64,000 nucleotides of DNA from Alistipes sp. (GTDB taxonomy: Bacteria; Bacteroidota; Bacteroidia; Bacteroidales; Rikenellaceae), in contig JAFXIS010000054.1 of the NCBI GenBank assembly GCA_017532885.1, forward strand, positions 97,038 through 161,037, in the 5' to 3' direction. Numbering within the stretch: position 1 is the first letter of the stretch; every line of letters begins with the position of its first letter. Made by a program: the position numbers and the translations under genes. Positions 15,821-24,368 of the stretch are shown piece by piece. The notes under the pieces were generated by a model. That model worked only from the letters and a program-made list of their open reading frames with translations. It was not told the DNA's origin and searched no databases.

Positions 15821-17350
15821 ATGAGAGCATTAATTAGCGTCAGCGACAAGAACGGCGTTGTGGAGTTTGCACAGGCATTGCGTTCTTTGGGCTGGGAGAT
15901 TATCGCCACAGGCGGCACAATGAACCTTTTGCGCGAAAAGGGCGTGGAGGTTATCAACATCAGCGATGTTACGGGCTTCCCCGAGATTTGCGACGGACGA
16001 GTTAAGACATTGCACCCCAAAGTACATGGTGGTCTGTTGGCGCGTCGCGATGACGAAAGCCACCTCAAAGCATTGAAGGATAACGAGATTGAGTTTATCG
16101 ACATGGTATGCGTAAACCTCTATCCGTTCCGTCAGACTATCGCCAAGCCTGATGTAAAGATGGAAGATGCTATCGAAAATATCGACATTGGCGGCCCTTC
16201 AATGTTGCGTTCAGCTGCGAAGAACTACAAAGATGTAACCGTGGTATGTAACCCCGAGAACTACGCAAAGATTATCGAGGAGATTAAGGCAAATGGTAAC
16301 ACTACACTTGAGACTCGTTTGCAGCTCTCGGCCGAGGCTTACACCCACACAGCGCAGTACGATGCGATGATTGCAACCTATATGCGTAAGGCGGCAGGCT
16401 TGAACGAGAAATTGTTCTTGGAGTTCGACCTTAAGCAGGGCTTGCGTTATGGCGAGAATCCTCACCAGCAGGCTAAGTTCTACTCATCGATTGAGGCGGG
16501 TAGCTACTCTTTGGCTAACGCCAAGCAGTTGGGTGGCAAGGAGCTTTCATACAACAATATTCAGGATGCCAATGCCGCACTTTGCATCGTTCGCGAGTTC
16601 GACGAGCCTTTCTGTGTAGGCTTGAAGCACATGAACCCCTGCGGTGCTGCAATCGGCAAGGATGTGGTAGATGCGTGGACAAAGGCTTATGAGGCTGATA
16701 AGGTTAGCATTTTCGGCGGTATTGTAGCCGTAAACCGCGAGGTAACAAAGGAGGCTGCTGAGCTTATGAAGCCCATTTTCTTGGAGATTATCATGGCTCC
16801 ATCGTTCTCTGCGGAGGCTTTGGAGGTACTCTCTTCGAAGAAGAACTTGCGTCTCTTGCAGGTTGATATGTCGAAGGATGAGCGCGTTGTAAACCAGTAT
16901 GTCAGCGTAAATGGCGGTTTGCTCGTTCAGGATTTGGACAAGACAACAGCTACCGTTACAGCCGACATGTGCGTAACCGAGGTTAAGCCCTCGGAGGAGC
17001 AGCTCACCGACCTTAACTTCGGCTGGAGAGTGGTTAAGCATGTGAAGTCTAACGCTATTGTAGTGGTTAAGAATGGCCACACCGTTGGTGTCGGTGCAGG
17101 TCAGATGAACCGCGTAGGTTCGGCAGAGATTGCCTTAAAACAGGCTCATGCGGCCGGCTTCACCGAGGATTTGGTATTGGCATCAGACGGATTCTTCCCC
17201 TTCGACGACACCGTAACTATGGCTGCCGAGTATGGCGTGAAGGCTATCGTTCAGCCGGGTGGCTCGGTTCGTGACGAGGATTCAGTAAAGAAGGCTAACG
17301 AGTGCGGTATTACTATGGTTATGACGGGTATGCGTCACTTTAAGCACTAA
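15821..17350 (+). CDS. purH: Bifunctional AICAR transformylase/IMP cyclohydrolase
   Basis: 509 residues catalysing the last two steps to IMP. The N-terminal IMP cyclohydrolase domain (about 1-195) has SVSDKNGVVEFAQAL, ATGGTMNLLREKG and the segment FPEICDGRVKTLHPKVHGGLLARR. The C-terminal AICARFT domain has LRYGENPHQQAKFY, GLKHMNPCGAA (active-site Lys-His) and VVKNGHTVGVGAGQMNRV. It starts 22 bp after purN. Its formyl donor comes from the folate pool supplied in part by folD downstream. Confidence 0.97.
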   Translation: MRALISVSDKNGVVEFAQALRSLGWEIIATGGTMNLLREKGVEVINISDVTGFPEICDGRVKTLHPKVHGGLLARRDDESHLKALKDNEIEFIDMVCVNLYPFRQTIAKPDVKMEDAIENIDIGGPSMLRSAAKNYKDVTVVCNPENYAKIIEEIKANGNTTLETRLQLSAEAYTHTAQYDAMIATYMRKAAGLNEKLFLEFDLKQGLRYGENPHQQAKFYSSIEAGSYSLANAKQLGGKELSYNNIQDANAALCIVREFDEPFCVGLKHMNPCGAAIGKDVVDAWTKAYEADKVSIFGGIVAVNREVTKEAAELMKPIFLEIIMAPSFSAEALEVLSSKKNLRLLQVDMSKDERVVNQYVSVNGGLLVQDLDKTTATVTADMCVTEVKPSEEQLTDLNFGWRVVKHVKSNAIVVVKNGHTVGVGAGQMNRVGSAEIALKQAHAAGFTEDLVLASDGFFPFDDTVTMAAEYGVKAIVQPGGSVRDEDSVKKANECGITMVMTGMRHFKH

Positions 17351-17360
17351 TCGACAGAGT

Positions 17361-18605
17361 ATGAAGGCACTTGTAGTAGGTTCGGGTGGTCGTTGCCACG
17401 CCATTGTTGAGGCGTTGAGCCGTTCACCCCAAGTAGAGAAGATTTATTGCGCACCGGGCAATGCGGGTATTGCTGCATTGGCCGAGTGCATCGCTATAAA
17501 GGAGACCGAGGTCGAGGCACTGCGTGACTTTGCCATGGCGGAGGGCATAGAGCTCACCGTGGCAGGTCCTGAGGTTGCATTGGCGGCAGGTATCGCAGAT
17601 TGTTTCCGCGAGGCAGGCTTGCGCCTGTTTGGCCCTACGAAGGCAGCAGCGCAGATTGAGAGCAGCAAGGAGTTTGCCAAGGAGTTGATGCAGAAGTATG
17701 AGATTCCGACAGCGGCATTCCGCACCTTCGAGGATTTCGACGAGGCTATGGCTTATGTAAAGGCGGGCTCATTGCCCACCGTTCTGAAATACGACGGCTT
17801 GGCGGCAGGTAAGGGCGTAGTCATCGCAGAGAGCATGGAGGAGGCCGAGGAGGCTTTGCGCGACATGCTTTTGGATTCAAAGTTCGGTAAGGGTAAGGTT
17901 GTGATTGAGGAGTATTTGGAGGGTCCCGAGTTCTCGCTGATGTGCTTCGTTAGCGGCACGGAGGTCTATCCTATGCCCGTTGCACAAGACCACAAGCGCG
18001 CTTACGACGGCGATAAGGGCCCCAATACGGGAGGTATGGGTGCTTACACCGAGCTTCCATTCATCACCGACGAAGACTTGGCATATGCCATGGAGAAGAT
18101 TATGCGCCCCACAGCCGCAGCACTCGTAAAGGAGGGTTGCCCGTTCTGCGGTGTGCTGTATGGCGGACTGATGAAGACCCGTAGCGGCATTAAGGTTATT
18201 GAGTTCAATGCTCGATTTGGTGACCCCGAAACAGAGGTTGTACTGCCCCGCATAAAGAGCGATATATATCAGGTATTCTGCGATATAGCCGATGGCAAAG
18301 AGCCCACAATCGAGTGGCACGACTTCGCTACGCTGGGCATCGTATTGGCGTCGAAGAGTTACCCCGGCTCATACGACAAGGGATTCGAGATTAAGGGTAT
18401 CGACAAGGTTGATGGCTCGGTGTATCATATGGGTACAACGCTCCGAGATGGTAAGTATCTCACTTCGGGAGGTCGTGTGATGATTGTCGTTTGCCAGGCC
18501 CCCACCTTGCGTGAGGCGCAGCAGAAGGCGGCAGCAGAGGTCGAGAAGATTGAGTGTGAAAACCTCTTCCACCGCACCGACATCGGCGACAAGGCGTTCT
18601 TATAA
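17361..18605 (+). CDS. purD: Phosphoribosylamine-glycine ligase
   Basis: 414-residue ATP-grasp enzyme joining glycine to phosphoribosylamine. Motifs are VVGSGGRCHAIVEAL at the N-terminus, FGPTKAAAQIESSKEFAKELM, LKYDGLAAGKGVV (ATP-binding) and DHKRAYDGDKGPNTGGMGAYTELPF. It starts 10 bp after purH and is the last pur gene before a 125-bp gap containing a repeated element. Confidence 0.96.
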   Translation: MKALVVGSGGRCHAIVEALSRSPQVEKIYCAPGNAGIAALAECIAIKETEVEALRDFAMAEGIELTVAGPEVALAAGIADCFREAGLRLFGPTKAAAQIESSKEFAKELMQKYEIPTAAFRTFEDFDEAMAYVKAGSLPTVLKYDGLAAGKGVVIAESMEEAEEALRDMLLDSKFGKGKVVIEEYLEGPEFSLMCFVSGTEVYPMPVAQDHKRAYDGDKGPNTGGMGAYTELPFITDEDLAYAMEKIMRPTAAALVKEGCPFCGVLYGGLMKTRSGIKVIEFNARFGDPETEVVLPRIKSDIYQVFCDIADGKEPTIEWHDFATLGIVLASKSYPGSYDKGFEIKGIDKVDGSVYHMGTTLRDGKYLTSGGRVMIVVCQAPTLREAQQKAAAEVEKIECENLFHRTDIGDKAFL

Positions 18606-18623
18606 GAGCGAAGTTCAAAGAGC

Positions 18624-18713
18624 AAAATTGAGAGTAAGCGAGAGCAGAGGGAACTTGTTCACTATGCCGAGCGGGAGCAATTAAAAACCTGCGTAGCAGG
18701 GTTAAAGATGAAA
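18624..18713 (+). repeat. Intergenic repeat, copy 1 (second copy at 43089)
   Basis: The purD-folD gap carries an element that aligns with 43089-43150 with one indel: AAAATTG, TAAGC, CAGAGG, ACTATG and GGAGCAATTAA are shared at the same offsets. Between CAGAGG and ACTATG, GAAC-TT-GTTC here replaces CTGC-TT-GCAG in the other copy, so the stem is kept by paired changes. A second hairpin, CCTGC-GTA-GCAGG, follows. Confidence 0.6.
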
Positions 18714-18730
18714 GATAAAAGATAAAAATT

Positions 18731-19588
18731 ATGGCAACAATTATAAATGGTAAAGAGTTGGCGCTATCGCTCAAGCAGGAGATGGCGGCCGATGTAGCGA
18801 CATTCGAGGCGAAGTATGGTCGCGTACCTCATTTGGTGGTAATCCTTGTGGGTGAGGACCCGGGTAGCGTTTCGTATGTTACAGGTAAGGCGAAGGCATC
18901 TCAGGAGGTGGGCCTCAAGAACACCACAATCCGCAAGCCTGACACAATTTCGGAGGCGGAGTTACTCGCAATTATCGACGAGCTGAACAACGACGACACG
19001 GTTGATGGTATCTTGGTGCAGCTACCTCTGCCCAAGCATATCGACACCGACAAGGTCATTGCAGCAATTAATGTAGAGAAGGATGTGGATGGTTTCCACC
19101 CTATGAATGTAGCAAATCTATGGCTCAAGCAGCCCTGCACTCTCCCATGCACCCCAAAGGGCATTATCAAGCTCCTGAAGCGTGCAAATGTGGAAATTGC
19201 GGGCAAGGAGGTAGTGGTTGTAGGCCGCTCGAATATCGTGGGTCTGCCCGTATCGAAGCTCCTATTGAACGAGAATGCTACGGTTACAATCGCACACTCT
19301 CGCACCAAGGATTTGGCAGAGGTTACACGCCGTGCCGATATTCTGGTTGTGGCTATCGGTCGCGCGAAGTTCGTAACTGCCGACATGGTTAAGCCGGGCG
19401 CAGTGGTTATCGATGTGGGTGTAAACCGTGACCCAGAAACCAAGAAGTTGTGTGGCGATGTGGATTTCGCCACTATTGAGCCTAAAGTTTCGGCTATCAC
19501 CCCCGTACCGGGTGGCGTAGGTCCTATGACAATCACTTGTCTTATGGAGAACACCATCGAGTGCTTCCTGCGCAAAATGGCAAAGTAG
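18731..19588 (+). CDS. folD: Methylene-THF dehydrogenase/methenyl-THF cyclohydrolase
   Basis: 285-residue bifunctional folate enzyme interconverting 5,10-methylene-THF and 10-formyl-THF. Motifs are VSYVTGKAKASQEVGL (active-site Tyr and Lys), VQLPLPKHID, KDVDGFHPMN, the cofactor motif VVVGRSNIVGLPVSKLL and TPVPGGVGPMT at the C-terminus. It follows the pur operon by 125 bp; its product 10-formyl-THF is the donor for PurN and PurH, so the placement makes sense whether or not it shares their transcript. Confidence 0.97.
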   Translation: MATIINGKELALSLKQEMAADVATFEAKYGRVPHLVVILVGEDPGSVSYVTGKAKASQEVGLKNTTIRKPDTISEAELLAIIDELNNDDTVDGILVQLPLPKHIDTDKVIAAINVEKDVDGFHPMNVANLWLKQPCTLPCTPKGIIKLLKRANVEIAGKEVVVVGRSNIVGLPVSKLLLNENATVTIAHSRTKDLAEVTRRADILVVAIGRAKFVTADMVKPGAVVIDVGVNRDPETKKLCGDVDFATIEPKVSAITPVPGGVGPMTITCLMENTIECFLRKMAK

Positions 19589-19623
19589 GGTAGAAGTGTC
19601 CGATATTGCGCTGCCACAAAAAG

Positions 19624-19655
19624 AAAGAGCAAAGACCTGAAAATCTTTGCTCTTT
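19624..19655. terminator. Bidirectional terminator folD / LytTR regulator
   Basis: AAAGAGCAAAGA (19624-19635) pairs perfectly with TCTTTGCTCTTT (19644-19655), 12 bp with an 8-nt loop, between convergent genes. A similar core (GCAAAG/CTTTGC) forms the terminator after fabG. Confidence 0.85.
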
Positions 19656-19660
19656 TATCT

Positions 19661-20599
19661 TTACTCTTTCACCTCTTCGGGAGCGATTACGGGATTTTTC
19701 TCCTCAGCAGATGCCGCAATGGCGGGGTGATTATTATATTTATCTATCTTCTCGATAAGATTCTTGAAATAGCTGCGCGACACGGGTATTGGCTCAATAT
19801 TAGTATCGTTCAACACCACAAACCGGCCTTGAGCGCTCTTCTTGATATGGTTTATCTGCATGACATTCACCATATAAGAGCGATGACAACGCACCATAGA
19901 GGTTTCGGTGAGGTTCTCCTCTAAAGTCTTGGTACGGCAACGCAACATATAAGAGTGCATCTTATCCTGATAGCGGTAATGCACCTTGATATAGTTATCC
20001 TGCGACTCCATGTAGTAGAGCGAATCGGAGTGGATAGTGAGCTTCAGCACGCCATTATAATCATAAAGATTAATCAGCGAAGGGTATGCCACCGAGTTCT
20101 CCTCCGAGAGCGACATCTTATATTGCAGCATCTCGAGTTCCTCGGTTTTAGTCTTATACGCCGCAAAGAGCGTAAGTATTATATAAGGTATGGCGATTAT
20201 AAGCGTAACGCATCCAAATGCCCTAAAGAGAATATACCCGACAGACTCATTCACGGGCGACACAAAGACAAATGTGAAGTGAGTATAGAAAATCGAGATT
20301 ATGATAACCTCCACGATAATCCACAATATATAGCGCGGATAGGTGAATCGAATCCTGTTTTGCAGAGCAAACATGCAGATTTTACTGATTAGGAGTATTG
20401 CAAGCGCTACGACATAGAACGATACTGTCATGCCGAAATGCTGCATATCGGTAACGCTAAACCACGATGTCATCGAGAATGGAGAATATACAATCATGAA
20501 CAAGATGGAGAAGGTCAGTATAAAAAATACCGAGCCCACAAGATAGCGTTTATCTAATAGAAACTTGGGAATATCCCAGTTTTTATATATTTTTGTCAT
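19661..20599 (-). CDS. Membrane-bound LytTR-family transcriptional regulator
   Basis: 312-residue protein. The N-terminal half has four hydrophobic segments (about residues 20-165) with no receiver or kinase domain; a short coiled stretch (KTEELEMLQYKMSLSEEN) leads to a C-terminal LytTR DNA-binding domain (LYYMESQDNYIKVHY ... MVRCHRSYMVNVMQINHI ... IPVSRSYFKNL). The ATG at 20599 is chosen over one at 20653 because a -7 box (20624-20631) lies between them. Membrane-tethered LytTR proteins are common in Bacteroidota; the signal is unknown. Confidence 0.85.
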   Translation of the reverse strand: MTKIYKNWDIPKFLLDKRYLVGSVFFILTFSILFMIVYSPFSMTSWFSVTDMQHFGMTVSFYVVALAILLISKICMFALQNRIRFTYPRYILWIIVEVIIISIFYTHFTFVFVSPVNESVGYILFRAFGCVTLIIAIPYIILTLFAAYKTKTEELEMLQYKMSLSEENSVAYPSLINLYDYNGVLKLTIHSDSLYYMESQDNYIKVHYRYQDKMHSYMLRCRTKTLEENLTETSMVRCHRSYMVNVMQINHIKKSAQGRFVVLNDTNIEPIPVSRSYFKNLIEKIDKYNNHPAIAASAEEKNPVIAPEEVKE

Positions 20600-20623
20600 A
20601 GTATATTCGGTTAATATCCGATG

Positions 20624-20631
20624 CAAAGATG
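20624..20631 (-). promoter_or_regulatory. Likely -7 box of the LytTR regulator gene
   Basis: CATCTTTG on the minus strand, one mismatch from TAnnTTTG, about 25 bp before the chosen ATG. It supports the shorter start. Confidence 0.4.
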
Positions 20632-20735
20632 CGAATTTTAGTTTGAAATACATAATTTTTACCGCCTAAAATAGCTATTTCGTCACAAAAACGCGTTTTT
20701 AACCGCATGTAAGGGGTATTTCATTCGGGGTTACT

Positions 20736-20743
20736 TATTTTTG
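20736..20743 (+). promoter_or_regulatory. -7 box upstream of fabH
   Basis: TATTTTTG matches TAnnTTTG 56 bp before the fabH ATG. No clear -33 element. Confidence 0.5.
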
Positions 20744-20799
20744 CATCCGGCGATTTTTTAAAGTCGTTTTTATGTATTAACTCGAAGTATTTTTTATAA

Positions 20800-21747
20800 A
20801 TGAGAATTATTGGTACAGGCAGGGTGCATCCTGCAAAAGTTGTTACGAACCAGATGCTCGAAGAGTTCCTTGACACAAGCGACGAGTGGATTAAGGAGCG
20901 TACGGGAATTGCCTCTCGACGCCTTATCTCGGACGAGCGATTGGAGGATATGGCTGCCGAGGCGGCACAACAAGCTATTGCAGAAGCAGGATTAACGGCC
21001 AAAGATATTGACTTCATAATTTGCTCGAATGTTGTAAATGAGTATATCACTCCGGCATTGAGTTGCATCGTGCAGGGTAAGATTGGCGCGAAGTGTGCTT
21101 GTGTGGATGTAAATGCGGCATGTTCGGGATTTATCTACGCGCTCGATATGGCCGACGACAGACTAAAGAGCGGCAAGGCAAAGAATATCTTGGTTGTGGC
21201 TGCCGAGGAGCCCACACGCATGGTCGATTGGAGCGACCGCGCATTGTGCGTATTATTTGGCGACGGAGCAGGTGCTGTGGTTGTAACGCAGGGCGAGGAA
21301 CTCTTCTCGTCGCGCTTGACTACGGCGTGTAAGATTGATTGCCTGCACTACATGCGCAAGTTGGAGCCTACACCCTATATTACCAAAGAGGAGGTGTCGG
21401 GTCCCATGTATATGAATGGCCGCGAGGTGTTTAAGACGGCAGTGCTTTCGTCGGCGCGCGACATCAGTGTATTGCTCAAGGAGAATGGTCTGCAACCAAG
21501 CGATATAAAGTATTACATTCTCCATCAGGCTAACATGCGCATTGTGGAGGCTATCGCAGGCTACCTGAAGTTGGATATGGCTCACTTTCCGCACAATGTG
21601 GAGCGTTGCGGTAATACATCTTCGGCAAGTATAGCTCTGCTTCTGGATGAATTGGTACGCGAGGGCAAGCTCGAGCGAGGCGATAAGATTGTGATGAGTG
21701 CCTTTGGTGCAGGATTTACCACCGGAGCATGCGTTATGGAGTGGTAA
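20800..21747 (+). CDS. fabH: 3-oxoacyl-ACP synthase III (KAS III)
   Basis: 315-residue condensing enzyme that starts fatty acid synthesis from acyl-CoA and malonyl-ACP. The Cys-His-Asn triad is visible: DVNAACSGFIYAL (Cys), YYILHQANMRIVEAI (His) and CGNTSSASIALLLDEL (Asn). The N-terminal RIIGTGRVHPAKVVTN and LDTSDEWIKERTGI fit the family. It is followed by a 194-bp gap with repeats and then fabF-fabG, so the three genes may be coregulated. Confidence 0.93.
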   Translation: MRIIGTGRVHPAKVVTNQMLEEFLDTSDEWIKERTGIASRRLISDERLEDMAAEAAQQAIAEAGLTAKDIDFIICSNVVNEYITPALSCIVQGKIGAKCACVDVNAACSGFIYALDMADDRLKSGKAKNILVVAAEEPTRMVDWSDRALCVLFGDGAGAVVVTQGEELFSSRLTTACKIDCLHYMRKLEPTPYITKEEVSGPMYMNGREVFKTAVLSSARDISVLLKENGLQPSDIKYYILHQANMRIVEAIAGYLKLDMAHFPHNVERCGNTSSASIALLLDELVREGKLERGDKIVMSAFGAGFTTGACVMEW

Positions 21748-21754
21748 GGCGAGA

Positions 21755-21812
21755 GATTAAAGATTAAAGATTAAAGATAAAAGAGGAAAGATAAAAGAGG
21801 AAAGATAAAAGA
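21755..21812 (+). repeat. Purine-rich tandem repeat after fabH
   Basis: GATTAAA occurs three times in a row, then GATAAAAGAGGAAA repeats with a 14-bp period. A shorter related tract (GATGAAAGATAAAAGATAAAA) precedes folD near 18707-18727. Confidence 0.7.
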
Positions 21813-21901
21813 GATTCTCACGCACAACAAGTTGTGCTCAGAATGACGAATTGCCTACCACTTTTCGTCACTCTGAGGGAGCTTTAGCGACCGTGAGAGT
21901 C
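21813..21901. repeat. REP-like nested palindrome between fabH and fabF
   Basis: Outer arms GATTCTCACG (21813-21822) and CGTGAGAGTC (21892-21901) and inner arms CTCAGAATGACGA (21837-21849) and TCGTCACTCTGAG (21865-21877) pair with a single G-T each. A small hairpin, GCACAA-CAAG-TTGTGC, sits in the left half and a GAGC-TTTA-GCGA turn in the right. The inner CTCAGAATGACGA resembles widespread bacterial REP sequences. Confidence 0.7.
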
Positions 21902-21941
21902 TAAATAAAAGCAAACAAGAAACGAAAAACATACTATAAAC

Positions 21942-23195
21942 ATGGAACAGCGTGTAGTTATTACGGGAGTTGGAGTTATCTCGCCCGTGGGAAACAATAT
22001 CACCGATTTTTGGCAGTCGCTTACCGAGGGTAAGTGCGGCATCGACCATATTAAGGGTTTTGAGGAGTATGAGCTCCCAATTAGCGTTGCCGGGCAGGTC
22101 AAGGATTTTAACCCCGAGGAGCAGGGTTTAGAGCGTAACGATGTGCGTCGCAACGACCCCTATTGCCAATATGCTTTGGCAGCTGCCATTCAGGCAATGA
22201 ACGATAGCGGCCTTAAGTCGGGCGAAAATATCTCGGCAGAGCGCTTGGGAGTATATATCGGCTCGGGCATAGGTGGCTTGCAAACCTTCGTTTCGGAGAC
22301 CGAAAAGCTGCTGAATGAGGGTGTACACCGCATTTCGCCACTCTTTGTGCCGATGATGATTTCCAATATCGCAGCCGGAAATGTAGCCATAAAATTTGGC
22401 GCACAGGGCGTATGCTTGCCCGTAGTTACGGCTTGCGCTACGGGAACACATGCCGCAGGCGAGGCTTATCGTGCCATTAAGCATGGCTATGCCGATGCCG
22501 TGATTACGGGAGGTGCCGAGGCTTCGGTGCATCCTTTGGCTATCGGAGGCTTCGCAAACAGCAAGGCTCTATCGCGCGCGACCGACCCCTTGAAGGCGTC
22601 GATTCCATTCAACGCGAAGCGCAATGGTTTTGTAATAGCCGAGGGCGCGGGAGTATTGATTTTCGAGTCGTTGGAGAATGCTCAAAAGCGTGGCGCACAC
22701 ATCTATGCCGAGGTTGTGGGTTATGGCAATAGCTGTGATGCTCACCATGTTACGGCTCCAAGTCCCGACGGAGTACCCGCATCACGCGCAATCAAGCAGT
22801 CGCTCGATGAGGCAAAGTTTGATGCCCAGAGCGATGTGCTTTACATCAATGCACACGGCACATCTACGCCGCTGAACGACAAGTCGGAGACCGCAGCCAT
22901 TAAGCTCGCTATGGGCGAGGAGGCAGCCCGCAAGGCGATGATTAGCTCTACGAAATCAATGACGGGTCATATGTTGGGTGCTACGGGTGCTGTGGAGCTG
23001 ATAGCAGCCACTTTGGCACTGAAGAATGGGGTAGTACCTCCCACAATCGGACTTGACGAACCCGATGCGGAGTGCGACTTGGACTACACACCCAATGTGG
23101 CACGCAAAGCAGAGCTTACAATAGCCATATCGAACTCTTTGGGCTTTGGAGGTCACAACGCCTGCGTAGCACTCCGAAAGTGGAACGAGGAGTAA
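21942..23195 (+). CDS. fabF: 3-oxoacyl-ACP synthase II (KAS II)
   Basis: 417-residue elongating condensing enzyme. The Cys-His-His triad is visible: PVVTACATGTHAAGEAYRAI (Cys), NAHGTSTPLNDKSE (His) and STKSMTGHMLGATGAVE (His), with the C-terminal NSLGFGGHNACVALRK glycine motif. It should extend acyl-ACP with malonyl-ACP. It lies 48 bp before fabG, the reductase for its product. No acpP is next to it, which is unusual for a fab cluster but does not argue against the call. Confidence 0.94.
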   Translation: MEQRVVITGVGVISPVGNNITDFWQSLTEGKCGIDHIKGFEEYELPISVAGQVKDFNPEEQGLERNDVRRNDPYCQYALAAAIQAMNDSGLKSGENISAERLGVYIGSGIGGLQTFVSETEKLLNEGVHRISPLFVPMMISNIAAGNVAIKFGAQGVCLPVVTACATGTHAAGEAYRAIKHGYADAVITGGAEASVHPLAIGGFANSKALSRATDPLKASIPFNAKRNGFVIAEGAGVLIFESLENAQKRGAHIYAEVVGYGNSCDAHHVTAPSPDGVPASRAIKQSLDEAKFDAQSDVLYINAHGTSTPLNDKSETAAIKLAMGEEAARKAMISSTKSMTGHMLGATGAVELIAATLALKNGVVPPTIGLDEPDAECDLDYTPNVARKAELTIAISNSLGFGGHNACVALRKWNEE

Positions 23196-23243
23196 AGCAT
23201 AGGTTTAATACAGAACGACTAAAACATTAAAATATAGCGATAT

Positions 23244-23990
23244 ATGAAACTTTTAGAGGGTAAAGTAGCACTTGTAACAGGTGCTGCACGAGGTATAGGC
23301 AAGGCTGTGGCAATGCGTTTTGCCGAGCAGGGTGCCGACATCGCCTTCACCGATTTGGTGATTAACGAGGCTGCCGAGCAGACCATAAAGGAGCTGGAGG
23401 CTTATGGTGTGAAGGTCAAGGCTTACGCATCGAATGCGGCATCGTTCGACGAGGCTCACGAGGTTGTGAAGCAGGTTGTCGAGGAGTTTGGCAGGGTAGA
23501 TGTATTGGTAAATAATGCGGGTATCACGAAGGATGGACTTATGATGCGCATGTCGGAGGCGCAGTGGGATGCCGTAATCAATGTGAATCTGAAGTCGGCA
23601 TTCAACTTTATACACGCCGTAACCCCCGTTATGGCACGCCAGAGGGGTGGTTCGATTATCAACATGTCGTCGGTTGTGGGCGTATCGGGCAATGCAGGGC
23701 AGTGCAACTACTCGGCTTCGAAGGCCGGAATGATAGGCTTGGCGAAGTCCATTGCCAAGGAGATGGGTCCTCGTGGCATTCGTGCCAACTGCATCGCTCC
23801 GGGCTTTATCATCACCGAGATGACCGCAGCGCTGCCTGAGTCGGTGCGTGAGGCGTGGAATCAGCTCATACCCTTGCGTCGCGGCGGCACACCCGAGGAT
23901 GTGGCAAATGTGGCGTTGTTCCTGGCGAGCGACCTCTCGAGCTATGTCAGTGGGCAAGTTATCCACTGCTGTGGCGCTATGAATTGCTAA
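23244..23990 (+). CDS. fabG: 3-oxoacyl-ACP reductase
   Basis: 248-residue short-chain dehydrogenase reducing 3-oxoacyl-ACP with NADPH. The cofactor motif is TGAARGIGKAVAMRF, followed by VNNAGITKDGLMMRM, the catalytic Ser in NMSSVVGVSGNAGQ and Tyr-x3-Lys in CNYSASKAG. The C-terminus reads VIHCCGAMNC, in place of the more usual VDGGM. It is paired with fabF and followed by a strong terminator. Confidence 0.92.
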   Translation: MKLLEGKVALVTGAARGIGKAVAMRFAEQGADIAFTDLVINEAAEQTIKELEAYGVKVKAYASNAASFDEAHEVVKQVVEEFGRVDVLVNNAGITKDGLMMRMSEAQWDAVINVNLKSAFNFIHAVTPVMARQRGGSIINMSSVVGVSGNAGQCNYSASKAGMIGLAKSIAKEMGPRGIRANCIAPGFIITEMTAALPESVREAWNQLIPLRRGGTPEDVANVALFLASDLSSYVSGQVIHCCGAMNC

Positions 23991-24017
23991 TACAGCAACA
24001 TAAGTTTTAAGGTTAAA

Positions 24018-24046
24018 GGGCAAAGGTTTTCTTTGCTCTTTTTTTT
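24018..24046 (+). terminator. Intrinsic terminator after fabG
   Basis: GGGCAAAG (24018-24025) pairs with CTTTGCTC (24031-24038), 8 bp with one G-T pair and a GTTTT loop, followed by eight T. Confidence 0.9.
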
Positions 24047-24072
24047 GTAGGTAGACCGTTAAGCAGAATATA

Positions 24073-24148
24073 TTAGGGAATGTAGGGAATTTAGGGAACT
24101 TAGGGAAGCGATAGCGCTAAACTCACTAAACTCCCTAATCTCCCTAAA
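24073..24148. repeat. 9-bp periodic inverted repeat, type A (copy 1)
   Basis: Left arm is four 9-mers (TTAGGGAAT, GTAGGGAAT, TTAGGGAAC, TTAGGGAAG); right arm is CTAAACTCA, CTAAACTCC, CTAATCTCC, CTAAA. They pair as a long imperfect stem with a small apex hairpin, AGCG-ATAG-CGCT (24107-24118). Related copies lie at 39444-39500 and 41411-41572. Confidence 0.75.
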
Positions 24149-24163
24149 AAGCAAGTTTGCGAC

Positions 24164-24197
24164 ACTTGCTACAAGGGTGTAGCAGATGTAGCAGATT
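24164..24197. repeat. Hairpin repeat, type B (apex ACAAGGGTGT), copy 1
   Basis: TTGCTACA-AGGG-TGTAGCAG followed by a second TGTAGCAGA, a 9-bp period. The apex ACAAGGGTGT recurs at 28078-28087 and 41373-41382, and as ACAGGGGTGT on the minus strand at 39527-39536. Confidence 0.65.
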
Positions 24198-24259
24198 GCA
24201 ACGGACAAGCCCTAAAAGAGCAGAGCTAACAACGAAAGCTGAAATTTAGTTATCGCGAG

Positions 24260-24267
24260 TAACTTTG
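24260..24267 (+). promoter_or_regulatory. -7 box upstream of pyrF
   Basis: TAACTTTG matches TAnnTTTG 101 bp before the pyrF ATG. Confidence 0.5.
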
Positions 24268-24368
24268 GCAGGCAATATTGTAATTGTTTTTCTCAAAAAA
24301 AATACTTAAATTAGCGCAATAAATTGCCGGAATGAAACCGAAGTGACAAATTACTAAACTATATATCT

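Larger units (their letters stand above)
23991..24368. other. Intergenic region fabG-pyrF
   Basis: 378 bp without a gene. It holds the fabG terminator, two 9-bp-periodic inverted repeats (24073-24148 and 24164-24197) and a -7 box for pyrF (24260-24267). The last 100 bp before pyrF is AT-rich leader in which I see no clear attenuator. Confidence 0.7.
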
